From contig CAZMLU010000037.1 of the NCBI GenBank assembly GCA_964567295.1, forward strand, positions 1 to 17,188: a DNA stretch of 17,188 nt, written 5' to 3'. Within the stretch, counting starts at the first letter, position 1; each line of letters opens with the position of its first letter. The notes under the pieces are model-generated. The model was given only the letters and a program-made list of their open reading frames with translations, was not told the DNA's origin and ran no database searches. This document shows positions 7,747 to 15,018 of the stretch, piece by piece. Both the position numbers and the translations under genes were made by a program. The DNA comes from SLJK01 sp964567295. GTDB taxonomy: Bacteria; Bacillota; Dethiobacteria; DTU022; UBA8154.

Positions 7747-9108
7747 TTAAACTTTTTGCTCTAATTTTGTATTATTTTGCTTTTCCTTATATTGGTCAGA
7801 CAGTTTGAGCCACTCCTCAGAAAGGTTGTCAAGGTGTCCAGCCACCTTTCCGTCCAAAACAACCTCCGCTCCTTTGTGAGTAGGGCGGGCCCCACACTCT
7901 TTAACCATTTTACGCAAGGAGCCGGGAGCATCGATAATAGGGCAGGGAGCAAGATGATTTTCGTTAAAAGGCTGTTCTCGTTGATATGCCTTGAAAAAAG
8001 GATTTTGTAAAGCTTCTTTCAACGATTTGTTTTTAATATTGTCGACGGCAAAGTGCACAAAAGCACAGGGTTCAACATCGCCCGCTGCATTTATATGAAA
8101 GTACTGCCTTCCCCCGGCAATACATCCCTTGGTTACATCACCATCGTTCCAGAAATCAGCTACAAGGATAGGCTTATTGCGTCTCAACTCTCTCACCCTA
8201 TCGAGCATCCACAGGCGCTGCTCAGGTGTCAACATCAGATCCGTATTGGGGTCTCTTCCTACAGGAACATAATGGAAAGACCATGTATAGGTGGCCCCTT
8301 TATCCACCAAGAAGTCAATAAATTCTTCGCTAAAAAGCTCATATATATTGTCCCTCATGGATGTGACGGAAGCACCGAAAAAAACTCCCCTTTCCCTGAG
8401 ATGATCCATGGCTTGTACTACTTTGTCAAAGGTGCCCGTTCCCCTGCGGGAATCGGTCTGCTCTCGCCATCCTTCCAGGCTGAAAGACAGTGATAAGTTA
8501 GCCAGATCAGCCAACCTGTCTGCTACCTTTTCGTCAATGAGAGTACCATTAGTATAAGCCATGAAAAATGTATTGGGATGCTCCCCTACAACGTCTAATA
8601 AATGTGGGTAGCAAAAAGGCTCACCCCCGGAAAAAACGATCCAATGGATCCCGAGTTCCTTTGCTTCAGAAATAATACGGCTTAAAAGCTCCGGTTCCAG
8701 GCTGTCCGATTTCTTATATTCACCAGCCCAACAACCTTCACAGCGCAGATTGCAGGCTGATGTAGGATCAATGAGTATAAGAGCTGGAACTGCAACGCCT
8801 ATTTCCTTAGCAAGACTATCGCGCTTGGGCCTTCCCAGAAAAGTGCCGTCTATAACCCAAGAATTAACCAAATTATAGAGCATTTTGGGATTACCAGCTA
8901 TCTTTTTGGTTTGCTCCATAATCTGCGGAGAATTTTTGAAATGGGTTTTCAGTGCCCTGGCCATTTCCTTGTGCTCGGGCAAAACAGCAACTTTCTCCAA
9001 GAAATTCATTAAAGTAGGTAAATTATGCTCCGGATCTTTAGAAATGTAATTAATTGTTTTTTCCAGTGCAAACTCAGCCGCAACCTTTTTTACGGAATCA
9101 AAAGCCAT
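7747..9108 (-). CDS. Radical SAM protein with SPASM/Twitch-like C-terminal cysteines, substrate unknown
   Basis: A 453-residue radical SAM enzyme. The SAM-cluster motif CNLRCEGCW (C119, C123, C126) follows a 110-residue N-terminal helical extension that mentions no known motif to me. FSGGEPF, YTNGTLID and LSFSLEGW are the later barrel strands of this superfamily. Near the C-terminus, a cysteine in KGCIAGG followed 13 residues later by GDVEPC fits the opening of a SPASM auxiliary-cluster domain; further cysteines occur in LAPCPI and KECGARP, fewer than in a full SPASM. The frame opens at 9132, but GAGGAGG before ATG 9106-9108 decides the start. It has its own promoter and no peptide substrate gene beside it. 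Peptide or protein maturation is typical of SPASM proteins, but small-molecule chemistry is equally possible. Confidence 0.88.
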   Translation of the reverse strand: MAFDSVKKVAAEFALEKTINYISKDPEHNLPTLMNFLEKVAVLPEHKEMARALKTHFKNSPQIMEQTKKIAGNPKMLYNLVNSWVIDGTFLGRPKRDSLAKEIGVAVPALILIDPTSACNLRCEGCWAGEYKKSDSLEPELLSRIISEAKELGIHWIVFSGGEPFCYPHLLDVVGEHPNTFFMAYTNGTLIDEKVADRLADLANLSLSFSLEGWREQTDSRRGTGTFDKVVQAMDHLRERGVFFGASVTSMRDNIYELFSEEFIDFLVDKGATYTWSFHYVPVGRDPNTDLMLTPEQRLWMLDRVRELRRNKPILVADFWNDGDVTKGCIAGGRQYFHINAAGDVEPCAFVHFAVDNIKNKSLKEALQNPFFKAYQREQPFNENHLAPCPIIDAPGSLRKMVKECGARPTHKGAEVVLDGKVAGHLDNLSEEWLKLSDQYKEKQNNTKLEQKV

Positions 9109-9206
9109 CTCTAATCCCTCCTCGAAATACATAATTCCATTACTTATTTATATTTTCTCTCATTTGACAATCCCTTTAGCGTATTCTTTGAATATTTTCT
9201 TAATTT

Positions 9207-9236
9207 ATTATATCATAAAATACCCATATTTTGCAA
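9207..9236 (-). promoter_or_regulatory. Promoter for the radical SAM gene
   Basis: Read on the minus strand, TTGCAA (9231-9236) and TATAAT (9207-9212) are separated by 18 nt. The start would be near 9200, giving a leader of about 90 nt before the ATG at 9108. The region between this and the fdhD stop codon shows no further gene. Confidence 0.55.
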
Positions 9237-9362
9237 ATCTACCAAGAACTTTAAAGAACGATAATACCCATATGTTAGCATTTAACGGGCAAAGACAATT
9301 ATTATGGCGGAGGCTTTTTCGTAAATGATGTTTTGCTCATAAAATCTTCCTATATAACGGTC

Positions 9363-10148
9363 TTATAGCACCCGGTGCTCATGTGCATAAATATTTAATC
9401 GCCCTCCCCGGACAAAGCCCACCAGGGTAATGCCCAGTTCCCTGGCTAATTCGACCCCCAGTGAAGTTGGCGCAGACCTGGAAACAATAAATGGGAATTT
9501 CATCTTTGCCCCTTTAATTACAATTTCCGAAGAAAGACGTCCACTGCTAAGAAGAATCTTATCCTCCAGGGCAAGCCCCTTAATCAAGCACTCCCCTACA
9601 ATTTTATCGACGGCATTATGCCTGCCGATATCTTCGCTGAAAAAAAGAAGTTCCTCCGTGTTTGCCAAAGCCGCACTATGTACTCCACCAGTTGCTTTAA
9701 AAAGACTGGAAAGCTCCTGCAATTCATGCATAAGTTCTGCGAGCTTGGCTTCTTCAACTTTGATCTCACTTACAATAGGGCTGCTCTGCAGTGAATCCAG
9801 GACGTTAAAAAAAACGGTCCCTTTGCCACAACCCGAGGTAATGGTTCTTTTGCCGTAAAGTTTTTCCATTAATTCATTTTTTTCCGCTGTCTTTATAAAA
9901 ACCATCCCTTCCGTATCATCGACTAGTACTTCCTCCAGCTCATCAGCCGAGTTGATAAGGCCTTCAGAACGCAGAAATCCAACTGCCAGAAAGTCCAACT
10001 TTCCAGGTGAACATAAAAGGGTCACGAATTCTTTATCGTTTAAAAATATAGTTACCGGTTTCTCCTCTACAACCAGATCATTGATTTTAGTGTGTTCGTG
10101 TTTCTTAACGCGAATTATCTCGAAATACTTTGTACCTCGTTCTTCCAT
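9363..10148 (-). CDS. fdhD: Formate dehydrogenase accessory sulfurtransferase FdhD
   Basis: FdhD passes sulfur from a cysteine desulfurase to the bis-MGD cofactor of formate dehydrogenases and relatives, which is needed for their activity. The 261-residue length is normal. Diagnostic segments are the reactive cysteine in TITSGCGKGT (C107; only one cysteine here, as in many Firmicutes versions), TGGVHSAAL, the FSEDIGRHNAVDKI motif that lines the cofactor groove, SSGRLSSEIVIKGA and VSRSAPTSLGVELA. Start ATG at 10146-10148 has GAGGAG just upstream. It is a single gene with its own promoter, divergent from the flavocytochrome gene. No formate dehydrogenase is present in the window; the partial molybdopterin oxidoreductase at the right end is the only visible candidate client, and it may not be the real one. 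Confidence 0.95.
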   Translation of the reverse strand: MEERGTKYFEIIRVKKHEHTKINDLVVEEKPVTIFLNDKEFVTLLCSPGKLDFLAVGFLRSEGLINSADELEEVLVDDTEGMVFIKTAEKNELMEKLYGKRTITSGCGKGTVFFNVLDSLQSSPIVSEIKVEEAKLAELMHELQELSSLFKATGGVHSAALANTEELLFFSEDIGRHNAVDKIVGECLIKGLALEDKILLSSGRLSSEIVIKGAKMKFPFIVSRSAPTSLGVELARELGITLVGFVRGGRLNIYAHEHRVL

Positions 10149-10180
10149 TTTGTTCTCCTCAAATAATATAGTGTTTTTCT

Positions 10181-10209
10181 ATTATAACTTCAACGTTCAG
10201 TTTTCTCAA
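10181..10209 (-). promoter_or_regulatory. Promoter for fdhD
   Basis: On the minus strand TTGAGA (10204-10209) and TATAAT (10181-10186) stand 17 nt apart, with the -10 box about 33 nt upstream of the fdhD start codon. This is a near-consensus SigA promoter in the right place. Confidence 0.7.
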
Positions 10210-10328
10210 GCTTACTTTAACCAATAAAAACACTGTTCTGAAAGCTTCTGAGATATAATTCCGAAAAATAATCAGAAAAATAATCCCGGATGTAACCCGG
10301 GGTGCACCTGTTAAAATATGCTCCCTTC

Positions 10329-10337
10329 TGTTATAAT
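10329..10337 (+). promoter_or_regulatory. Extended -10 promoter for the flavocytochrome gene
   Basis: TGTTATAAT forms an extended -10 element (TGn before TATAAT at 10332-10337). A -35 box at the correct distance is weak (TGTTAA). Transcription from here would start near 10344, downstream of the GTG at 10302, which supports the TTG start at 10380. Confidence 0.55.
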
Positions 10338-10379
10338 ATGAAAATAATGCAAAAATTATCTTGCAAGGAGGTTCTTTTC

Positions 10380-11651
10380 TTGAAAATCCGCTTTTTCTGG
10401 GCTGTATTTACCGCCTTGTTGCTCTTAGTTATATATGCATGGGTTTCAATTGCCCATTTTGACCCGTTAGACATCTTTTATTTAAGGCTTGCCAATCAAT
10501 TTTTTGCTGTACTGGGTGTTGTTTTCATCTTCATGCAGTTTGTTTTAAGCGCCAGAATTAAACCGTTAGAAAAAGGATTTGGCCTGGACAAGATGCTACA
10601 CTATCATCGCTATTTCGGCCGGGCCGGCCTTATCTTTTTAGCGTTGCACGGGTCGCTGTATATTATTTATCAACTACTAGAATTCGGCGGTGTTATGACC
10701 CATTTTTATTTCTGGCTGGGGATTACCGCCTTTGTTGGCTTTTTAATCACTGCTTCTCTGGCAGTGCTTTATAAAAGAATGAGTATTGCTTACGAGGTTT
10801 GGAAAAAAATTCATCTTCTTAATTATGTGCTTTTTCCCCTTGCCTTGATTCACGTGTTTTATAATGCCACCACTGGCACGCTTCTTTACTATTTATGGAT
10901 AGCATTTGCAGTTGCTTATGCACTTATAATTCTCTACAGGGTGTTCCAGATCTACCGCATAAGGAGTATTCCTTACCAGGTAACAGAGGTCAGGCAGGAG
11001 GCTGAAGATATCTGGACTGTTTCTTTCAAAGGAAGAGAGTTTTCCTACAAGCCCGGACAATTTCTAATGATTCAACTTTTGCGGGACGGCGTTCTCTCCT
11101 CCTCTCATCCTTTCACCCTCTCTTCCAGCCCCACCTGGGACCATATTTCCATTACCCCCAAAGAATCGGGCGATTTTACCGCCACTATTAAAGAAACAAA
11201 AGTTGCAGATAAAGCCTTTATTGATGCCCCATATGGAGTATTTAGTTTCTTAAATTACGATGCACATAAACTGGTCTTTATTGCCGGCGGGATCGGCATC
11301 ACTCCTTTCATGAGCATGCTGCGTTATATCAGCGAAAAACAGCTTCCACTAGAAGTGATTCTATTTTGGGGCAATAAGGACGAAAATAGTCTCTGCTTTC
11401 AAGAGGAACTTGAAATGTTTCGGGAAAAAATACACAACTTTACTTCCATACTAATCATGTCCAAGCAGAAAAATTGGCCGGGGGAGCAGGGAAGAATCAA
11501 CGCTCAGTTAATTCAAAAATACTTACCGGATCTTAAGGGAAAAGATTTCTTCATTTGCGGACCACCAGCTATGAGCAATGCAGTTATGGCAGACTTGCAA
11601 AAAATAAAAGTCCCTGCTTCCAAAATCCACCGCGAACTTTTCGATTTTTAA
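10380..11651 (+). CDS. Ferric-reductase-type membrane flavocytochrome (FAD/NAD(P)H oxidoreductase)
   Basis: A 423-residue protein with a membrane part (residues 1 to about 190, roughly six hydrophobic segments) and a ferredoxin-reductase-like cytoplasmic part. In the membrane part, H76 and H90 in HRYFGRAGLIFLALH, and H145 and H158 in the segment starting KKIHLLNYV, have the 13-14 residue spacing expected of two stacked b hemes. The cytoplasmic part has the FAD motif HPFTLSSSP (about 243-251), KPGQF before it, the NAD(P)-binding GGIGITPFMSM (about 303-313) and CGPPAM (393-398). It should carry electrons from NAD(P)H through FAD and heme across the membrane to an outer acceptor. TTG at 10380 is chosen because AAGGAGG lies 8 nt upstream; the longer frame from 10302 begins before the likely transcription start. 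The DOMON gene follows after 80 nt. The acceptor is unknown. Confidence 0.88.
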   Translation: MKIRFFWAVFTALLLLVIYAWVSIAHFDPLDIFYLRLANQFFAVLGVVFIFMQFVLSARIKPLEKGFGLDKMLHYHRYFGRAGLIFLALHGSLYIIYQLLEFGGVMTHFYFWLGITAFVGFLITASLAVLYKRMSIAYEVWKKIHLLNYVLFPLALIHVFYNATTGTLLYYLWIAFAVAYALIILYRVFQIYRIRSIPYQVTEVRQEAEDIWTVSFKGREFSYKPGQFLMIQLLRDGVLSSSHPFTLSSSPTWDHISITPKESGDFTATIKETKVADKAFIDAPYGVFSFLNYDAHKLVFIAGGIGITPFMSMLRYISEKQLPLEVILFWGNKDENSLCFQEELEMFREKIHNFTSILIMSKQKNWPGEQGRINAQLIQKYLPDLKGKDFFICGPPAMSNAVMADLQKIKVPASKIHRELFDF

Positions 11652-11731
11652 CAGGGCCAAGGGTTCAAATCAGTTTAGCAATAGACGTTTCAAAGTGAAA
11701 TTAAACAAAATAATGACAAGGGGGTTATCAG

Positions 11732-12352
11732 GTGTCCCTATTTGTGAATCGTTGCGTTATTCTATTAATTATAATGGTATTACTAGTACCTGTAAATGTC
11801 ATAGGCGGTTGTGCTGAGGAACCGGAAACTGAAACAGCGGAGCTATACGTTGCGCCCCTGGTTGAAGAAGAAATTTCCATAGATGGGAGCAAAGAGGATT
11901 ATCCGGGTGAATCAATAACTGTAGCTGGCAGCATGGAGGTACTAATGGCCCACGATGGCTCAAGCCTCTATCTTTACGCTCGCTCCGAAACTGATGGATG
12001 GATTGCCCTGGGTTTTAACAGTCAGGGGGGCGGCATGGACGGTGCCAATATAATTATCGGTTACTTAAATGAAAATGATTCACCGGCGGTGCGCAATGAC
12101 CTGGGGCAAGGGCACTCTCATTCCGAAACTACTAACGGCGTAGAAGAATACCACATAGAAAGGGGCAACGGAGAAATTGTTATGGAGCTGGCTTACCCTC
12201 TTGACTTTCCTACCGAAGCCGGTTTCAACCTGGAGGGTCTTAACCCGGGGCAGGAAACAGTTTATACTCTGATCGCCGCCTTTAATACTAACTCTCACGA
12301 TCCAAACCGACAGCACTCACGTTTCGATATGGAAAGTTTCACCCTGGAATAA
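11732..12352 (+). CDS. DOMON-domain lipoprotein, possible surface b-type cytochrome
   Basis: A 206-residue exported protein. A hydrophobic signal segment (about 8-25) ends in the lipobox VIGGC, with the lipidated cysteine at C27, followed by an acidic linker. From about residue 45 to the end it resembles a DOMON domain (dopamine beta-monooxygenase N-terminal type): SLYLYARS, then GWIALGFNSQGGGMDGANII, then an acidic strand and a C-terminal AAFNTNSHDPNRQHSRF. In heme-binding DOMON proteins an early methionine and a late histidine bind the iron; M102 and H189 or H195 fit that pattern here. The start is GTG at 11732, with AAGGGGG 7 nt upstream. Being just downstream of the flavocytochrome, it likely takes electrons on the outer face of the membrane. 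DOMON domains can also bind sugars, so heme is not proven. Confidence 0.8.
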   Translation: MSLFVNRCVILLIIMVLLVPVNVIGGCAEEPETETAELYVAPLVEEEISIDGSKEDYPGESITVAGSMEVLMAHDGSSLYLYARSETDGWIALGFNSQGGGMDGANIIIGYLNENDSPAVRNDLGQGHSHSETTNGVEEYHIERGNGEIVMELAYPLDFPTEAGFNLEGLNPGQETVYTLIAAFNTNSHDPNRQHSRFDMESFTLE

Positions 12353-12382
12353 ACAAAAAATGCTTGAAAAGCGATCAACCTC

Positions 12383-13885
12383 TCAAACATTACTGTTGAG
12401 AATCCGTTCCAACTGCTCTTTTATCTGCATTTTTGTGCTCACTTTTTGGTGGAGCACACTTTTTTTATGCAGATCTTTTAGTCCTGGGTGAATAGCCCAG
12501 TGTATTACCTGGCCCAGCACCTCCAAGAGTTGGAACTCATCCTTACCAGCCAGAAATTCTCTACCCTTAAGGGCTTCCAGGACACTTTCGCCAAACTTAA
12601 AAGGGCTGGCAGTGGCAGCGAGGACAGTTTTTGTTTCGTCACCGGTCAAATGCCTGTACTTTTTATATACGTTCATTCCCACGGCAGTGTGAGGGTCCAA
12701 TGGGTAGCCCTCAGAGAAGTAGGTTTCCCGAATAGTCTCCAATGTCTCTTTTTCGTCGGCAAAATCTGCATATATACAGCTTAGCATTGTTTCCATAGTT
12801 TTTTCGTCTACCTGGAAGCGCCCTTTTTCATTGAGCTCTTTCATCCAGTAGTTTATCTTGTCTGCATCCCTGGCAGCAGCTTCGAATAGAAATCTTTCCA
12901 GGTTACTGGAGATAAGAATATCCATAGAAGGACTCCTGGTTCTTTTGAACTCCCTGTTACGGTCGTATATTCCAGAGCGAAAAAAGTCTGTAAGCACTTT
13001 GTTCTCGTTAGAGGCGCAAAGCAGCTTATTGATGGGAAGCCCCATACTACGAGCGTACCAACCGGCCAGGATATTTCCAAAATTACCCGTAGGAATCACA
13101 AAATTTATTTTTTCACCAGGCGAAATCTCTCCTTTTTCCAACAAAGACAGATATGTCCAGAAATAGTAGACCACCTGGGGCAATAAACGTCCCCAGTTTA
13201 TTGAATTTGCCGAGGATAGTTCAAAACCCCTATCCGCCAATTCCCTGTTATATCTGGAGTCACCGAACATCTCTTTAACAGCGCTTTGACAATCATCAAA
13301 ATTTCCCTCTACTCCTACTACATAAGTATTTGTACCATCAGTAGTGGTCATCTGTAGTTTCTGTAAGCTGCTTACTCCCTTCCAAGGATAAAACACAATA
13401 ATCCTTGTACCTGGGACATTTTTAAAACCTTCTAACGCTGCTTTACCCGTATCCCCAGATGTTGCTACCAGGATCACCATCTCCTTATCCACACCAAGCC
13501 TCTTCAAGGCGTAGACAAGGAAAAAAGGCATAATCTGTAAAGCAATATCCTTAAAAGCAGCTGTAGGTCCATGCCAGAGCTCCATCACATAATTACCGCT
13601 CTGCAGCCTTTGGAGGGGTACTATATCCTGATGTTGAAAGTTATGTTGGTTGTAAGCTTTGGAGATGCAATCATTTATCTCCTCCTCAGGATAATCCTCT
13701 AGAAAAATATTAAAAAGTTGCCTTGCTATCTCCTGGTAAGTACAACCCTGAAGAGATAACAAATCTTCTAAGGAAAAGCTGGGAAGCTTATAAGGGACAA
13801 ACAGTCCCCCACTTGGAACCATGCCTAACTTGATGGCTTCAGATGAAGAAACAGCAGCATAATTTCCCCTGGTGCTTATATACAA
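12383..13885 (-). CDS. thrC: Threonine synthase (long form)
   Basis: Converts O-phosphohomoserine to threonine with PLP, in the cytoplasm. This is the long type (about 500 residues), with N-terminal YISTRGNY, an extra N-terminal domain, and the Schiff-base lysine in WHGPTAAFKD (K117 of the longest frame). Later motifs are ATSGDTGKAAL, SANSINWGRLLPQ, PTGNFGN (phosphate-binding loop) and GYPLDPHTAVG. The longest frame starts at ATG 13898-13900, but that codon has no ribosome binding site and is directly followed by GGGGAGG. TTG at 13883-13885, 5 nt beyond, gives the usual short lead MYISTRG and is preferred with moderate confidence. The gene lies downstream of a TetR gene in the same direction, but homoserine dehydrogenase and kinase are not nearby. 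Confidence 0.95.
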   Translation of the reverse strand: MYISTRGNYAAVSSSEAIKLGMVPSGGLFVPYKLPSFSLEDLLSLQGCTYQEIARQLFNIFLEDYPEEEINDCISKAYNQHNFQHQDIVPLQRLQSGNYVMELWHGPTAAFKDIALQIMPFFLVYALKRLGVDKEMVILVATSGDTGKAALEGFKNVPGTRIIVFYPWKGVSSLQKLQMTTTDGTNTYVVGVEGNFDDCQSAVKEMFGDSRYNRELADRGFELSSANSINWGRLLPQVVYYFWTYLSLLEKGEISPGEKINFVIPTGNFGNILAGWYARSMGLPINKLLCASNENKVLTDFFRSGIYDRNREFKRTRSPSMDILISSNLERFLFEAAARDADKINYWMKELNEKGRFQVDEKTMETMLSCIYADFADEKETLETIRETYFSEGYPLDPHTAVGMNVYKKYRHLTGDETKTVLAATASPFKFGESVLEALKGREFLAGKDEFQLLEVLGQVIHWAIHPGLKDLHKKSVLHQKVSTKMQIKEQLERILNSNV

Positions 13886-13890
13886 ATGTT

Positions 13891-13898
13891 CCTCCCCC
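13891..13898 (-). promoter_or_regulatory. Shine-Dalgarno site that decides the thrC start
   Basis: GGGGGAGG on the minus strand overlaps the last base of the first possible ATG and stands 5 nt before TTG 13885. A weak promoter-like pair just upstream (TTGCAG, 17 nt, TATTAA) would start transcription close to this spot, in line with the TTG start. Confidence 0.5.
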
Positions 13899-13947
13899 AT
13901 TATTTAATAAAACAAAAAAATAATTCCTGCAACAAGTAAAGAAAAAA

Positions 13948-14544
13948 TCAGTCCGCTTTTAACATTCTCTTGCTGATTAGTTTAACAATGTGTTCTGTTA
14001 TCTCTTTTTGAGTTTTAGGGCCTTTGGGATCATACCACTGCACAACCCAGTTGCACATACCCAGAATGGCAAAGGCGGTAAGAGTAACATCCACCTGTGG
14101 AAAATCACCGTTTTTTACCCCATCTTCCAGGATACTCCTCAGAACTCCCTCGTAGCGGTCTCTTTTTTGCAAATAGATCTCGGTCTTATCGCTGGGCATT
14201 TTTTCTCTTTCCTGGAAGAATAATACCAAGGAATTATTGTGCTCCATTATATAGCTAAGATGTTTTCTGATATATTTCTCCAACTTTGCCCGGGGAGAAA
14301 GAGCTTCCTGCAACAAGTGTAATGAACTATTTAAGATTGGGTCAATTCCGTTATTTAATACTTCTTGGAAAATCTCATTCTTGCTATTAAAATGGTAGTA
14401 GATGCTCCCCTTAAGGATACCAACCTCCTCAGCAATATCCTGCATGGAAGTCCCTGCAAACCCTTTCTTTCTAAATAAACGGGCAGCTGCTTCTAATAGT
14501 TCCGTTTTCATGTTTTTTTCAATATTTAGTTTAGATTCAACCAT
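13948..14544 (-). CDS. TetR/AcrR-family transcriptional regulator
   Basis: A 198-residue repressor-type protein. Residues 14-60 form the TetR DNA-binding domain: LLEAAARLFRKKGFAGTSM, then the helix-turn-helix IAEEVGILKGSIYYHF with the conserved YYHF. The rest is an all-helical ligand-binding and dimer domain with a conserved-looking RKHLSYIMEHNNSLVLFFQE segment and a C-terminal AFAILGMCNWVVQWY, resembling regulators of fatty or aromatic acyl-CoA metabolism. Start ATG at 14542-14544 has GGAAAG upstream. thrC follows 62 nt after its stop without an obvious terminator, so partial co-transcription is possible. Upstream on the same strand lies the CoA ligase cluster, the more natural target. The ligand is unknown. 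Confidence 0.9.
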   Translation of the reverse strand: MVESKLNIEKNMKTELLEAAARLFRKKGFAGTSMQDIAEEVGILKGSIYYHFNSKNEIFQEVLNNGIDPILNSSLHLLQEALSPRAKLEKYIRKHLSYIMEHNNSLVLFFQEREKMPSDKTEIYLQKRDRYEGVLRSILEDGVKNGDFPQVDVTLTAFAILGMCNWVVQWYDPKGPKTQKEITEHIVKLISKRMLKAD

Positions 14545-14871
14545 ACCATCTTTCCTTTTCTTCTTTAATAATAAATATATTTATATTATATTTCCCCAAA
14601 TCCCAAAGTATTAAATTCCGAAGTAAATGTCATCATGTGATTCATCTGACCAAAGAGGTAAGCTAAAGAGTTATCTATGGACAATTATTGCTAAACGAAC
14701 CAATCATTTGATTTTCGATTATAATTGATACAAATTTCAAAGTCAATATTCATGTTTTAATATATTTGGCTTATTTAAGTGAATAAGTGATATACTTCAC
14801 AAATTTATTTAGATCGTCCAATATAATACCTATAAAGTAATAATTAAGTATTATTAAGTAAGAGCTTGGTT
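14545..14871. other. AT-rich intergenic region upstream of the TetR gene
   Basis: No open frame of note lies here. The region holds one good minus-strand promoter (14718-14746). It also holds a 14-bp perfect palindrome ATAAATATATTTAT (14571-14584) just upstream of the TetR start, a possible operator but simple enough to arise by chance in such AT-rich DNA. The part next to the ligase remnant (about 14840-14870) has short TATTAAGTA-like direct repeats and no convincing terminator. Confidence 0.6.
14718..14746 (-). promoter_or_regulatory. SigA-type promoter for the TetR gene
   Basis: TTGACT (14741-14746) and TATAAT (14718-14723) on the minus strand are spaced by exactly 17 nt. Transcription would start near 14711, giving a leader of about 165 nt before the TetR gene, unusually long for a regulator. 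Confidence 0.7.
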
Positions 14872-15018
14872 TTATCGCAGCATGGCACGGAGCTTAAACC
14901 TTTAAACTTTACCGCTAGCTGTACGGGGAAGTTCATCAACGAACTCCACCCACCTGGGATACTTGTACCGAGCCGTTTTACTACGAACAAAATCCTGCAA
15001 TTCTTTTTCAAGTACGGC
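14872..15018 (-). pseudogene. C-terminal remnant of an AMP-forming acyl-CoA ligase (benzoate-CoA ligase-like)
   Basis: Directly after the TAA of the phenylacetate-CoA ligase gene, the same frame codes for 49 codons that look like the end of a different ANL-superfamily ligase: LEKELQDFVRSKTARYKYP, then RWVEFVDELPRTASGK, the A10 motif region containing the catalytic lysine. The next codons are GTT TAA AGG TTT AAG CTC CGT, which reads V-stop-RFKLR; related ligases have GKIQRFKLR here, so a CAA (Gln) codon has probably become TAA at 14902-14904. The frame then ends at TAA 14872-14874. The N-terminal 450 or so residues of such a ligase are absent, and no start codon or ribosome binding site precedes the piece. 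I read it as a deletion remnant. Family recognition is good; the exact substrate class is a guess. Confidence 0.75.

Noticed and set aside
10254..10259. Additional TATAAT on the plus strand upstream of the flavocytochrome gene
   Set aside because: No acceptable -35 box at 16-18 nt, and a better extended -10 element lies closer to the gene.
12354..12372. Terminator after thrC (GCTT-TTC-AAGC followed by ATTTTTT on the minus strand)
   Set aside because: The stem has only four base pairs; the T tract is suggestive but the hairpin is too weak to call.
14775..14805. Imperfect inverted repeat around GTGAA and TTCAC
   Set aside because: Arms are short and bulged in very AT-rich DNA; no basis to call an operator or hairpin.
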